Below are positions 1 to 7,770 of a stretch of DNA of 53,901 nucleotides, piece by piece (position 1 is the first letter of the stretch; every line of letters begins with the position of its first letter). Source of the DNA: Chloroflexota bacterium. Lineage in GTDB: Bacteria; Chloroflexota; Anaerolineae; Aggregatilineales; Phototrophicaceae. Where the stretch lies: NCBI GenBank assembly GCA_011523615.1, contig WTGJ01000008.1, forward strand, positions 125,250 to 179,150, written 5' to 3'. Below the pieces are notes generated by a model. It saw only the letters and a program-made list of their open reading frames with translations, was not told the DNA's origin and did no database searches. The translations under genes were made by a program, and so were the position numbers.

Positions 1-1
1 G

Positions 2-55
2 AGTTTCGTCAATGGCCATACCCTCTCGGTGGATGGTGGCGTGACGGCGCAATGA
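2..55 (+). CDS. C-terminal end of an SDR-family oxidoreductase (partial)
   Basis: The first reading frame ends in SFVNGHTLSVDGGVTAQ followed by TGA. The pattern NGxxLxVDGG near the C-terminus is the hallmark ending of short-chain dehydrogenase/reductases, where it forms the last beta strand of the Rossmann core. Only 17 codons lie in the window; the nucleotide-binding and catalytic parts are upstream of it. Substrate cannot be inferred. The 130 bases that follow before the next gene show no further coding signal. Confidence 0.7.
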   Translation, partial: SFVNGHTLSVDGGVTAQ

Positions 56-188
56 ACGCGGGCGGCGACCCGGCTGCTTCCGCGATGAAACGGCTGATTT
101 TCCCGGAATGCACGATTTGTGGATGGTGTAGTATTAACGTGCGGGCAGAACGGCAACGCTAGGATTTGCCGCCGGGGGGAGGTAAAAC

Positions 189-1787
189 ATGCGTCTCCAG
201 TCGATTGGGTGGACTCTGTGGCTTGCATTGTGGCTGGCGGCCGGTGGCCAGGCCCAAGAGGAGCTTTGCCCGGCCGGCCTGCCAGAACGGCCTGCGCTTT
301 CGCACCATATCGAACAGGCGGATATCCTGGATGGCACTCTCTCCTTTGAAGAGGTCTTTGACCACGGCGATGAGCTGTTCACCGTATTGTTCAATGTCTG
401 CGATGGACAGGGGCGCCCAGCAACCACAGGCGGTGAAGTTGCTCGACAGCCGGATGAGCCGGCTTTCAGCCGTGTCTCGGCGCCGGATTCCAATTCCTGC
501 GCCAGTTGCCACATTCAGCCACGCGAAGGCGGCAGCGGTGAATTTGCAGCGAATGTGTTCTTGCTGGCGCAGCACGCTGACCCGACGCTGGAAACCACCT
601 CCCAGATGTTCAGCAACCATCGCAACCCGTTGGGTATGTTCGGCTCCGGCCCCATCGAGATGCTGGCCCGTGAGATGAGCACAGATTTATGGGAGCTGCG
701 AGACAGCGCCCTGGCTGAGGCCCGGGCGGAGCAGACGGCCGTGATGGTCGACTTGATCACCAAAGGGGTGAGTTTTGGCGTGTTGGTGGCGGAGCCGGAT
801 GGCACGCTGGATACGAGCGGCGTGAAAGGTGTGGATGCCGATCTGGTGATCAAGCCTTTCCACCAATCGGGGACAAAGGTTTCACTGCGCCAATTTTCCG
901 CCAACTCTATGAATCAGCATCACGGTATGCAGGCTGAGGAGCGCTTCGACCTCAATCCGGCCATCGGCGTGCCCGATTTTGACCAAGATGGAATAGAGCG
1001 AGAGCTGACCATCGGCGACATCACCGCGCTCACGATTTACCAGGCGGCCCTGGCCACGCCCGGGCGCGTCATGCCGGAAGACCCTGCGCGGCGGGCGGCA
1101 GCCATCCGTGGTGAGCAAGTCTTCGCTGCGATCGGTTGCACGAGCTGCCACATTCCCGAGCTGCGGCTGGAATCTCGTTTCTACACCGACCCGAACCCCT
1201 TCAATCCGCCAGATACCATGAGGGATATGACCCAAACCGTCCGCTTTGATATGACCGTTCAGGGGGAGCACCCGCGCCTGGAACGCAGCGGGGAGGGGGC
1301 GATTGTGCGTGCCTTCACCGATCTCAAGCGTCACACTCTCTGTGATCCGATGGATCAGCCAGACGCGATACGCTTTTTCTGCAACGAGCAACTCCTGGAC
1401 AGCCGACCGGATCAGGATGGCAGGTCCGGTACCGAATTCTTCCTCACGCGGAAATTATGGGATGCGGGCAGTTCACCGCCCTATGGCCACCGCGGCGACC
1501 TGACGACGCTTTCGGAAGCGATTCTGATGCATGGCGGTGAAGCGCGCGCCACTCGGGACGCCTTCGTAGCGTTGGATTTTGCCGACCAGCAGGCATTGGT
1601 AGAGTTTTTGCTCTCCTTGCAGGTCTTGCCCGAGGAAGAGGTGGAGCGTGTCGCAACGGCGAGCGGGGAAGCGGTATCCGTCTCGACCGCCATCGCTATA
1701 TCAGGTTTGCTGGTTTGCGGTTCGCTGGGTGGGATGTGGTTCTGGCGCCGGCAACAGCATCGTGCGGAAGAGGCGTCGCGCAGCTGA
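189..1787 (+). CDS. Di-haem c-type oxidoreductase (DUF1111/DHOR-like), membrane anchored
   Basis: 532 aa. A signal peptide (about residues 1-22, ending AAGGQAQ) directs export. Two haem c attachment motifs, CASCH (104-108) and CTSCH (317-321), with a HHG stretch near 244, match the di-haem oxidoreductase/thiol-oxidoreductase-like family (DUF1111), which is distantly related to cytochrome c peroxidases. A hydrophobic segment at about 501-520 followed by WRRQQHR suggests a C-terminal anchor in the cytoplasmic membrane, which is not standard for the family. The start is set by GGGAGG about 6 nt upstream of ATG. Partner electron carriers are not encoded nearby. It is monocistronic: the next gene converges on it, with a hairpin between them. 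The physiological substrate is unknown. Confidence 0.82.
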   Translation: MRLQSIGWTLWLALWLAAGGQAQEELCPAGLPERPALSHHIEQADILDGTLSFEEVFDHGDELFTVLFNVCDGQGRPATTGGEVARQPDEPAFSRVSAPDSNSCASCHIQPREGGSGEFAANVFLLAQHADPTLETTSQMFSNHRNPLGMFGSGPIEMLAREMSTDLWELRDSALAEARAEQTAVMVDLITKGVSFGVLVAEPDGTLDTSGVKGVDADLVIKPFHQSGTKVSLRQFSANSMNQHHGMQAEERFDLNPAIGVPDFDQDGIERELTIGDITALTIYQAALATPGRVMPEDPARRAAAIRGEQVFAAIGCTSCHIPELRLESRFYTDPNPFNPPDTMRDMTQTVRFDMTVQGEHPRLERSGEGAIVRAFTDLKRHTLCDPMDQPDAIRFFCNEQLLDSRPDQDGRSGTEFFLTRKLWDAGSSPPYGHRGDLTTLSEAILMHGGEARATRDAFVALDFADQQALVEFLLSLQVLPEEEVERVATASGEAVSVSTAIAISGLLVCGSLGGMWFWRRQQHRAEEASRS

Positions 1788-1815
1788 GGATTGGCCTCAC
1801 TCAGGAGCGTGAAGC

Positions 1816-1847
1816 AAGAGCGGCCACCCGAAAGGGCAGCCGCTCTT
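1816..1847. terminator. Hairpin between convergent genes
   Basis: AAGAGCGGC (1816-1824) pairs perfectly with GCCGCTCTT (1839-1847), and CCC/GGG (1827-1829/1834-1836) closes an inner GAAA tetraloop. It lies between two convergent stop codons, so it can serve both strands. There is no long T-run on either side, so it may act as an mRNA 3'-end stabiliser or a weak terminator. Confidence 0.6.
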
Positions 1848-1874
1848 CCAAGAGGGGAGGGGTATCAGAGGAGA

Positions 1875-2693
1875 TCAGGTGCTGGGGTTTTCATCAGCGT
1901 CTGAATCCTCAGCATCTTCATCTTGAGGTTCAACGGCTTCCTCTTCATCCGGGCCGAACCAGTTGAATTGCCATTGGCCATCGTCATCGCGGTCGATGCG
2001 GAAACGGAAGAAGCTGCGAGAGCCGGAGCGGAGCGCTTCCTCCAACTGCTCCAGGCGCTCACGCATGGTTTCGTCGAGCGAACCGCTTTCTGCGAGATCT
2101 GCGAAGAGTTCGTCCAGGCCTTCAAAGGGAATGCTGCCGGGCAGGCTGCGGAAGAGGTCCGGGATGATGATCGTGCCGGGCATGTCGCGACCGCTGAAAG
2201 CGCGGCGTGCATCGAAACCGTGGCCGCTACGGCCACCGCGGTGGCTCCAGCTGAAATGGCCGCCTTTGCCCCGGACTCTGCTGCCCATCACTTCGCGCAT
2301 CGCCTGGTCGGCGCCGGTTTCGATGACGGCGCGCAGGGCGGTTGCTTGCTCCGTGGTCAGGTCGCCATTGGCTTCCAGCTCGGCGATGCAGGCCAGGCGG
2401 CACTCCTGCCGCTGCTCCATGAGGCCACTTTCCTGCAGCAACTCTTGCTGCAGCAATTCGCTGATGGTGCCGCCGCTGGCGAGGTGATCGCGCAATTCGG
2501 CGATCGTCAAGTCGAGCTCGGCGAGGGCATCCAGAGGAGAATCGTAATCGTAGCCAAAGCCGTGGTGCTGCCCATCGCAGGCGTTGCTTTCCGCGCTTTC
2601 TTCATCCTGCGCGAAGGCGACCGAACCGGCGACGGCGACGAGCGCCAGGACCAGTGTGCCGATCAGGAGTTTGCGGGTGGAAGTTTTCATCAT
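1875..2693 (-). CDS. Secreted acidic helical protein of unknown function
   Basis: 272 aa from the ATG at 2693, or 271 from the adjacent ATG at 2690; AAAGG lies about 8 nt upstream. An earlier in-frame ATG exists at 2885 but would place 64 low-quality residues before an otherwise perfect signal peptide (KLLIGTLVLALVAVAGSVAFAQ). The mature protein is predicted to be helical, with a His/Gly/Arg-rich middle (about 145-175) and a very acidic C-terminus rich in Glu and Asp. Two segments resemble the short LxxLxxxLxxG(G)TxxEL motifs found in many secreted Gram-positive and Chloroflexota proteins. A direct-repeat box and a TACAAT -10 element lie upstream, suggesting regulated expression. Function is not recognised; a Spy/CpxP-like periplasmic or cell-surface role would be only a guess. 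Confidence 0.65.
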   Translation of the reverse strand: MMKTSTRKLLIGTLVLALVAVAGSVAFAQDEESAESNACDGQHHGFGYDYDSPLDALAELDLTIAELRDHLASGGTISELLQQELLQESGLMEQRQECRLACIAELEANGDLTTEQATALRAVIETGADQAMREVMGSRVRGKGGHFSWSHRGGRSGHGFDARRAFSGRDMPGTIIIPDLFRSLPGSIPFEGLDELFADLAESGSLDETMRERLEQLEEALRSGSRSFFRFRIDRDDDGQWQFNWFGPDEEEAVEPQDEDAEDSDADENPST

Positions 2694-2726
2694 AGAGGCG
2701 CCTTTCGCTGTTTTTGGGTCGCCCTC

Positions 2727-2800
2727 ATTGTATGAGAGATCGTAGGGAAATAGGGGGTGCGGCGGTAAAGGAAGTGTAAAAGCCGTTATGGAAATGTAAA
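2727..2800 (-). promoter_or_regulatory. -10 element plus direct-repeat regulator box upstream of the secreted-protein gene
   Basis: On the minus strand a TACAAT hexamer (2732-2727) has no recognisable -35. Upstream of it are two 12-bp direct repeats, TTTTACATTTCC (2800-2789) and TTTTACACTTCC (2780-2769), 11 of 12 identical and exactly 20 bp apart, or two helical turns. Such tandem same-face repeats in place of a -35 are typical of OmpR/PhoB-class response-regulator sites. The binding protein is not known. Confidence 0.45.
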
Positions 2801-2883
2801 ACTGTGGGTGAAGGATGCTAGGAACTGAACTCGTGCTAGACTGACTTCCTCCATTGTGCCGATGAAGAATAGGTGGGTGAAAC

Positions 2884-3450
2884 ATGCATGGGGATGAAAC
2901 GCGTGAAAAAGCCGAACGCTATATCTGGTTGGCAGAAGTGCTAGAAAAACATATCGATCGCGCAGACGATGTTCGTAAAAACTTGTATCAAAAGGCAACG
3001 TGGATATTTTTGGCCGCAACAACAGTTGCATTTTTTTCGGTGGAGCATTTGCTACCAATAGACTTGCCAATGAATCACACTGTGTTGGCAATCATCTTTC
3101 TGCTGACTCTCGCCTATGTTGTGTTGGTCTTTTTAATTGTCAAAGTGTTTTTTCCTAAAAGGATAGAGTACCCGTTCGGATTAACTCGTAGGGAAATGGG
3201 GGATCCAGTAAGTCGACACGATGATAGCGAGAAGAATCGTGAATACAATTACGAACGTTGGAAGATAGCCAAAAGTAACTATATCGACACGGAAAACGAT
3301 CTCTACAGAGGTCTTATCCTAAAGAAATACATCAGCGCTGACACCGAACATCAAGTCTTAAATCGGAGGATTGAAAAAGATCTGAGATTTTCTTTTTGGT
3401 TGATGGGGGGCGTAATCGTGCTTTCTATTGCCTTACTTTTCTTCGGATAA
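2884..3450 (+). CDS. Small three-TM membrane protein, copy A of a twin locus
   Basis: 188 aa. ATG preceded by AGGTGGG at 8 nt. Architecture: an N-terminal amphipathic helix (1-38) containing IDR..DVR and YQK..W.F.AAT, two TM segments (about 39-58 and 65-92), a charged, probably cytoplasmic helical region (about 93-165) starting with a YPF motif, and a C-terminal TM (170-187). It is clearly homologous to the product at 25611-26255, sharing both N-terminal motifs, YPF and the C-terminal NR..E..L motif. The layout recalls SLATT-type membrane effectors of bacterial conflict systems, but I cannot assign it to that family. Base composition is clearly more AT-rich than the flanks, suggesting acquisition. 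Its last 26 bp overlap a convergent charged ORF. Confidence 0.72.
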   Translation: MHGDETREKAERYIWLAEVLEKHIDRADDVRKNLYQKATWIFLAATTVAFFSVEHLLPIDLPMNHTVLAIIFLLTLAYVVLVFLIVKVFFPKRIEYPFGLTRREMGDPVSRHDDSEKNREYNYERWKIAKSNYIDTENDLYRGLILKKYISADTEHQVLNRRIEKDLRFSFWLMGGVIVLSIALLFFG

Positions 3451-3625
3451 CCGAATCGAAAAAGCCATTCTTAGGATTATTGCTCGTTTCTCTTTCCACC
3501 CTGGGTTCTTCCTTGATGGGATCTTCTGGTAAAGGTTCTGGATTACTAACAGAATGGTGGCCAAAATCATCCTGGCGTTCTTCATGTCGTGGATCAGACG
3601 GATCATTGGTGAATGGCTCAGACAT
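3425..3625 (-). CDS. Charged micro-protein convergent with membrane protein A
   Basis: 66 aa, predicted disordered, rich in Asp, Glu, Pro, Asn and Arg, with no hydrophobic segment. GGAG 7 nt before the ATG at 3625 supports translation; an upstream in-frame ATG at 3688 is less well placed. Its stop lies inside the 3' end of the membrane-protein gene on the other strand, so the two mRNAs would overlap. The same arrangement recurs at 25432-25614 next to the paralogous membrane protein. No family is recognised, and a non-coding antisense interpretation remains possible. Confidence 0.42.
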   Translation of the reverse strand: MSEPFTNDPSDPRHEERQDDFGHHSVSNPEPLPEDPIKEEPRVERETSNNPKNGFFDSVIRRKVRQ

Positions 3626-3756
3626 ACCGGACTCCAAGCTTACAAAGGATAGGGGTGATCCATAGCACTGCTTGCTAGAACCTATCAATCTGCAGGGCTT
3701 CTAACGCATTGTATCACAAGAATCGAGATCGGTCGCAGGAAAGAAATTGCTAACCC

Positions 3757-4743
3757 TTAACGCCCACCCCAGGCCGCGAGCAGTTCTGCCTCGCGCTCCG
3801 GCGTCAGGCCGACGCTGGTATCCACCGGCGGCGTCTCCTCGGCCCAGGCGAGGGTCTCGCGGATGGTCTGCGCCAGCGGTCGCGTCTGCAGGCCTTGCTC
3901 CTGGGCGGCGGCTACGCTGGTGCGCACCAGGCCAGCCATTTCCGCCGGCAGCCAGAGCGGCAGCTCCATCCAGGGCCCCACTTCCTGTTCCAGCAGGAAT
4001 TCTTCGGAGACGTAGGTGATGCGGGCGTCGCTGCCACTGATGCGCTGGGTCGTTTCCAGCAATTCACCGAAGGAGTAGACCGCGCTGGTCACGTTGTAGG
4101 TGCCGCTGCGCTGGCTGGCGGCCATATCCAGCGACCATTCGGCGATATCGCGGGCGTGGATGGCCTGGCAGGGCAGATCCGGGCCGACGGGCGCGAGCAC
4201 TTCGCCACCGCGGGCGACCCGGCGCAGCCAATAGGTGAAGCGCTCGGTCGGGTCATGCGGGCCGATGATGAGGCCGGCGCGGACGTTGAGATGATTCGCC
4301 GGCCGCGCGGCGCGCACTTCGTTTTCACAGAGCACTTTCAGCGGCCCGTAGGCCGGCCCCGACCATTCTTCCGTGGTCGGGTCTTCGATTTCACCCAATG
4401 GCGCGTTTTCATCCTGGTGGGGCGTGGCGAAATCGCGGTAGACGCTGATGGAGGAGATGAAGCAATAATAGCTGCTGCTATCGAGCGCGGAGAGGCTGGC
4501 GCGGACCAGGCGCGGCACATAGCCCGAGGGATCGACGATGAGATCCCAACTCCGCCCTGCCAAAGCTTCGAGGCCGGGGGCGATTTTCGGATCGCGGTTG
4601 CCGCGCAGCTGATCGATATCGCGGTAGATATCGGGGTTGGTCTGACCGCGGTTGAAGAGGGTGAGCGGCCAGCCGCGCGCCTGCACGGCATCGACGAAGT
4701 GCCGGCCGAGGAATTGAGTACCACCGAGGATCAGTACGCGCAT
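3757..4743 (-). CDS. NAD-dependent epimerase/dehydratase-like SDR protein (paralog 1)
   Basis: 328 aa, cytoplasmic. It starts MRVLILGGTQFLGRH, an extended-SDR nucleotide-binding GGxxFxG motif; a GGAGGT 5 nt upstream fixes the ATG at 4743 rather than the one five codons earlier. The atypical SDR signature (GGTQFxGR, then TLFNRGQTN and LRGxRDP) is shared with nucleoside-diphosphate-sugar epimerase-like proteins and the CSP41/reductase-like branch, where sugar-nucleotide or RNA-related roles have been reported. A YxxxK active site is present as AYGPLKVLCE. It is closely related to the gene at 6137-7126. The ammonium transporter lies just upstream on the same strand but is separated by a terminator. 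The substrate is unknown. Confidence 0.82.
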   Translation of the reverse strand: MRVLILGGTQFLGRHFVDAVQARGWPLTLFNRGQTNPDIYRDIDQLRGNRDPKIAPGLEALAGRSWDLIVDPSGYVPRLVRASLSALDSSSYYCFISSISVYRDFATPHQDENAPLGEIEDPTTEEWSGPAYGPLKVLCENEVRAARPANHLNVRAGLIIGPHDPTERFTYWLRRVARGGEVLAPVGPDLPCQAIHARDIAEWSLDMAASQRSGTYNVTSAVYSFGELLETTQRISGSDARITYVSEEFLLEQEVGPWMELPLWLPAEMAGLVRTSVAAAQEQGLQTRPLAQTIRETLAWAEETPPVDTSVGLTPEREAELLAAWGGR

Positions 4744-4779
4744 GACCACCTCCGGCACGATTGTGGTGGATTCCAGGGG

Positions 4780-4807
4780 AAAAGGGGAGGGCCGATTTCA
4801 GCCCTCC
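4780..4807 (-). terminator. Intrinsic terminator after the ammonium transporter gene
   Basis: On the minus strand GGAGGGC (4807-4801) pairs with GCCCTCC (4792-4786) around an 8-nt loop, followed by CCTTTTCC. It starts 15 nt past the amt stop codon and separates amt from the epimerase gene. Confidence 0.7.
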
Positions 4808-4821
4808 ACGATAACGGGGTG

Positions 4822-6030
4822 CTATTTGCCGGCGAAAGAGAGATAAGCCGCTTCACCGTGTTCGACTTCATCCAAACCCAGCGCTTCTTCCTCCGCGGTC
4901 GGGCGCAGGCCGATGGTCGCTTCGATGACTTTGAAGATGATCCAGGTCATCGCGAAGGCCAGGATCCAGGTGGCGACGGTGCCGATGATCTGCGAGACGA
5001 AGAAATCACCGTTGCCGCTGAAGAGGCCGCCATCGGACAATGCCTCTGCAGCAAAAAGGCCGAGCGCCAGGCAACCCCAGGTGCCGGACATGCCGTGGAT
5101 CGCCCAGACATCCAGGGTGTCGTCGACCATGGCGTTGATGCGGCTTTCGGCGGCGATGTAGCAGACCGTGGAAGCGCCGACGCCGATGACGAGCGCGGGC
5201 AATGCCGTGACGAAACCGGCAGCGGGGGTTACGGCGGCGAGGCCGGCGATCGAACCGGAAGCTGCGCCGACTACGCTGGGTTTGTGTTTGTGGTTCCAGG
5301 CGATGAACAACCACGTCATGGCGCCCGCGGCGGCGGCGATGTTGGTGTTGACCAGGGCTTGCACGGCGATGGCATCCGCAGCGAGGGCGCTGCCGCCGTT
5401 GAAGCCGAACCAGCCAAACCAGAGGAGGCCGGTGCCGAGCAGAACCAGCATCAAGCTGTGCGATTCCAGACCGCCTTCGCCCTGGCGCCGACCGATGACG
5501 TGAGCGGCGGCGAGCGCTGCGACTCCGGAAGACATGTGGACGACGAAGCCACCAGCGAAATCGAGGGCGCCCTGTTCACCGAGCCAGCCACCACCCCAGA
5601 CCCAGTGCGCCAGCGGGCAGTAGACGAAGGTGACCCAGAGCACGACGAAAGCGACGAAGGCGCGGAATTTGACGCGTTCGGCGATGGCGCCAGCGAGGAG
5701 CGCCGGCGTGATGACGGCGAACATCCCCTGATACAGCATGAAGAGCAGCTCTGGTATCTGTTGCCCCGGTCGCGGCGTCATGTTGATGCGGCTGAGTGCG
5801 ATGTGATCCAGATTGCCGATGATGCCGCCGACCGTCGGCCCGAAGGCCAGCGAATAGCCCCAGAGCATCCAAACGACCAGTACGATGCCCAAACAACTGA
5901 AACTGTGCATGGCAGTGGCCAAGGCGTTCTTGCCGCGGACGAGCCCGCTGTAAAACAGGCTGAGCCCGGGCAACATCACCATCACCAATGCAGCAGATAC
6001 CATCACCCAGACGACGCTTGCCGGTTCCAT
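4822..6030 (-). CDS. amt: Ammonium transporter, Amt/MEP/Rh family
   Basis: 402 aa integral membrane protein with about 11 TM helices, the usual size. It conducts ammonium/ammonia across the cytoplasmic membrane. The family signature DFAGGFVVHMSSG and the second conserved segment DVWAIHGMSGTWG supply the twin pore histidines. ATG is preceded by a GGGGGG run at about 6 nt. The N-terminus MEPASVVWVM has no cleavable signal. No glnK/PII gene is adjacent, which is unusual because amt is commonly paired with glnK; regulation may be elsewhere or transcriptional. A promoter with an overlapping inverted repeat lies about 60 nt upstream and a terminator follows, so it appears monocistronic. Confidence 0.95.
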   Translation of the reverse strand: MEPASVVWVMVSAALVMVMLPGLSLFYSGLVRGKNALATAMHSFSCLGIVLVVWMLWGYSLAFGPTVGGIIGNLDHIALSRINMTPRPGQQIPELLFMLYQGMFAVITPALLAGAIAERVKFRAFVAFVVLWVTFVYCPLAHWVWGGGWLGEQGALDFAGGFVVHMSSGVAALAAAHVIGRRQGEGGLESHSLMLVLLGTGLLWFGWFGFNGGSALAADAIAVQALVNTNIAAAAGAMTWLFIAWNHKHKPSVVGAASGSIAGLAAVTPAAGFVTALPALVIGVGASTVCYIAAESRINAMVDDTLDVWAIHGMSGTWGCLALGLFAAEALSDGGLFSGNGDFFVSQIIGTVATWILAFAMTWIIFKVIEATIGLRPTAEEEALGLDEVEHGEAAYLSFAGK

Positions 6031-6057
6031 AATTCCCCCCTATGGTATTACAGATCA

Positions 6058-6115
6058 AATGGCCATGAACTGCATTGACGCCTGGCCATTCTAGCCATTC
6101 ATCAGATTAATACAA
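6058..6115 (-). promoter_or_regulatory. amt promoter with overlapping inverted repeat (candidate operator)
   Basis: On the minus strand: TTGTAT (6115-6110), a 16-bp spacer, then TAGAAT (6093-6088). The perfect inverted repeat AATGGCCA (6058-6065) and TGGCCATT (6083-6090), with a 17-bp spacer, overlaps the 3' half of the -10 box and the probable start of transcription, the position expected for a repressor. The regulator is unknown; nitrogen control would be a reasonable guess from the downstream gene. Confidence 0.5.
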
Positions 6116-6136
6116 ATTGAGTGATTGTGCTGAAGT

Positions 6137-7126
6137 TCAGAGGAGGGCGTGCTCCTCTTCGGGGCTGAGGCCGGCGACGCGCTCTTCATCTGCCGGGCGC
6201 GCTTGGTCCCAGGCGAGGATATCGCGTACGGTGTTCAGGGTAGAGCGGTAGCGCAGGCCAGCGGCGAGCGCGCGGTCGTCCTTGAAGGTGAAGATATGCG
6301 CCAGGCGGGGCGGCATCGCCAGGGGCAGAGCGCCGAAGGTGCGCCGATCATCTTGCGGCAAGCGCTCCAGGAAACTTTCGTCATCCCGCCAGTGATAGGT
6401 GGTGTGCACACGGGTCGCTTGTTGGATGCTGTGCAGGAAATGGGACCAGTGGATGCAGGGGCCGATGGTGTTGTAGACGCCATGGTAGCGACGCTCCGCC
6501 GCCAGCAGGGTGAATTCCGCCAGATCGCGGGCGTCGATGAACTGCAGCGGTGTTTCGGGTGAGCCGAAAGCGAGGGCATCACCACCGCGCGCGCCGCGGG
6601 ACACCCAATACGTCACGCGGTCAGTGGGGTCATGAGGGCCGGCGACGATGCCCAGGCGCAGGGAAACACTGCGCTCGCCATAGATTTCAGCGACGGCTTC
6701 TTCGCAGAGTACCTTGAGGCCGCCATAGGCCGGCCCGAACCAAACCTCGGTGGTGGGGTCTTCCAGGGTGAGGAGGGCTGCGCTTTCGTCGTCCTCGCCC
6801 TGGAGCTGGTTGAAATCGTAGACGGATCCGGTGGAGATGAAGACATAGTGCTCGCATGATTCCCGCAGCGCTTCGGCGCTGGCGCGCACCAGGCGGGGCA
6901 CATAACCGTTGCAATCGATGACGACATCCCAACGGCGGCCGGCGAGGGCGCTCAGGCCGGGGTCGATGCGCGGATCACGGTCGCCGCGCAGTTTTTCGAT
7001 ATAGGGGAAAAGTTCGGCATTGGTTTGGCCGCGGTTGAAGAGCGTGACCTGCCAACCGCGGGTCAGAGCGGCTTCGACGATGTGACGGCCGACGAATTGC
7101 GTCCCGCCCATAACGAGCAGCTGCAT
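6137..7126 (-). CDS. NAD-dependent epimerase/dehydratase-like SDR protein (paralog 2)
   Basis: 329 aa. The real start is MQLLVMGGTQFVGRH at 7126, with GGAGG 7 nt upstream; the frame is open further upstream only because it runs antiparallel through the neighbouring pentapeptide-repeat gene. It shares the GGTQFxGR dinucleotide-binding motif, the TLFNRGQTN and LRGDRDP segments and GYVPRLVRAS with the protein at 3757-4743, so the two are paralogs. The active-site YxxxK is seen as AYGGLKVLCE. It follows the pentapeptide gene by 13 nt on the same strand, so they are probably cotranscribed. Role and substrate are unknown; family members are sugar-nucleotide epimerase-like. Confidence 0.82.
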   Translation of the reverse strand: MQLLVMGGTQFVGRHIVEAALTRGWQVTLFNRGQTNAELFPYIEKLRGDRDPRIDPGLSALAGRRWDVVIDCNGYVPRLVRASAEALRESCEHYVFISTGSVYDFNQLQGEDDESAALLTLEDPTTEVWFGPAYGGLKVLCEEAVAEIYGERSVSLRLGIVAGPHDPTDRVTYWVSRGARGGDALAFGSPETPLQFIDARDLAEFTLLAAERRYHGVYNTIGPCIHWSHFLHSIQQATRVHTTYHWRDDESFLERLPQDDRRTFGALPLAMPPRLAHIFTFKDDRALAAGLRYRSTLNTVRDILAWDQARPADEERVAGLSPEEEHALL

Positions 7127-7139
7127 GGTTTCCTCCGTT

Positions 7140-7589
7140 TCAGGTGAGGTAGCGTTCCAGATTGACGATGGAGCCACGCTGCCCGTCGGGCCAGACCGTG
7201 GCTTCATCGACTTCCACTTCGGTGAAGCGTGCGCCTTGCAGGTTGGCGCTGGTGAGGTCTGCACCGCGGAGATCGGCATTGGCGAGGGTGGCGTTGCTGA
7301 GGCGGGCATGGCGCAGATCAGCGCCGGTGAGGATGGCGAGGGAGAGCATGGCGCCGTTGCAATCGGCGTAGGAGAGGGTCGCGTCGCTGAAATCCACGCC
7401 GGTGAGGTTGGTGTTGCGCAGGATGGCTTCCTGCAGGTTGGCGCGCTGGGCGTTGGCGCCGCGGAGGTTCGCGCCTTCCAGATCGAGGCGTTGCAGATCC
7501 AGGTCGCTGAGGTCGAGCCCGGCCAGGCGCGGATTCGGGCCGGCGCCGAGCAGGGCGAGCACGAGTTGTTGACGGGTGATTTCAGCCAT
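7140..7589 (-). CDS. Pentapeptide-repeat protein
   Basis: 149 aa, cytoplasmic. Residues about 22-125 are an uninterrupted run of A(N/D)Lxx-type repeats (GANLRGANAQ, ADLRGADLTSANL), which fold as a right-handed quadrilateral beta-helix. The N-terminus MAEITRQQLVLALLG forms a short helix and the C-terminus (WPDGQRGSIVNLERYLT) is non-repetitive. Known members bind gyrase as DNA mimics or act as scaffolds; nothing here allows that assignment. It is first in a likely two-gene unit with the epimerase-like protein. Confidence 0.88.
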   Translation of the reverse strand: MAEITRQQLVLALLGAGPNPRLAGLDLSDLDLQRLDLEGANLRGANAQRANLQEAILRNTNLTGVDFSDATLSYADCNGAMLSLAILTGADLRHARLSNATLANADLRGADLTSANLQGARFTEVEVDEATVWPDGQRGSIVNLERYLT

Positions 7590-7770
7590 GGTGCGCGGTC
7601 AGGATAGCGCAAGGCTGGGAGGATTGCCAGCGGTCTGGCCGGTCGGGCTGGTTGGAAAAACGTTGGTAAAAGGTTCGCTTGCGTGGATTCAAAGTTTGCA
7701 TATGCTGGGGTGAGTTGAAGTGGGAGATCTCTGCACAATCACCGGTCCGGCGGGCGTATGGGAAGGAAGC

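Noticed and set aside
3895..6078. A 727-codon open frame on the plus strand opposite the epimerase and amt genes
   Set aside because: It is the antisense shadow of two clear genes; the translation is low-complexity and Ala/Asp/Gly-rich with no family match.
7126..7738. A longer form of the second epimerase, with about 200 extra N-terminal residues
   Set aside because: The extension is antiphase to the pentapeptide-repeat gene and repetitive; a good ribosome-binding site precedes the internal ATG at 7126.
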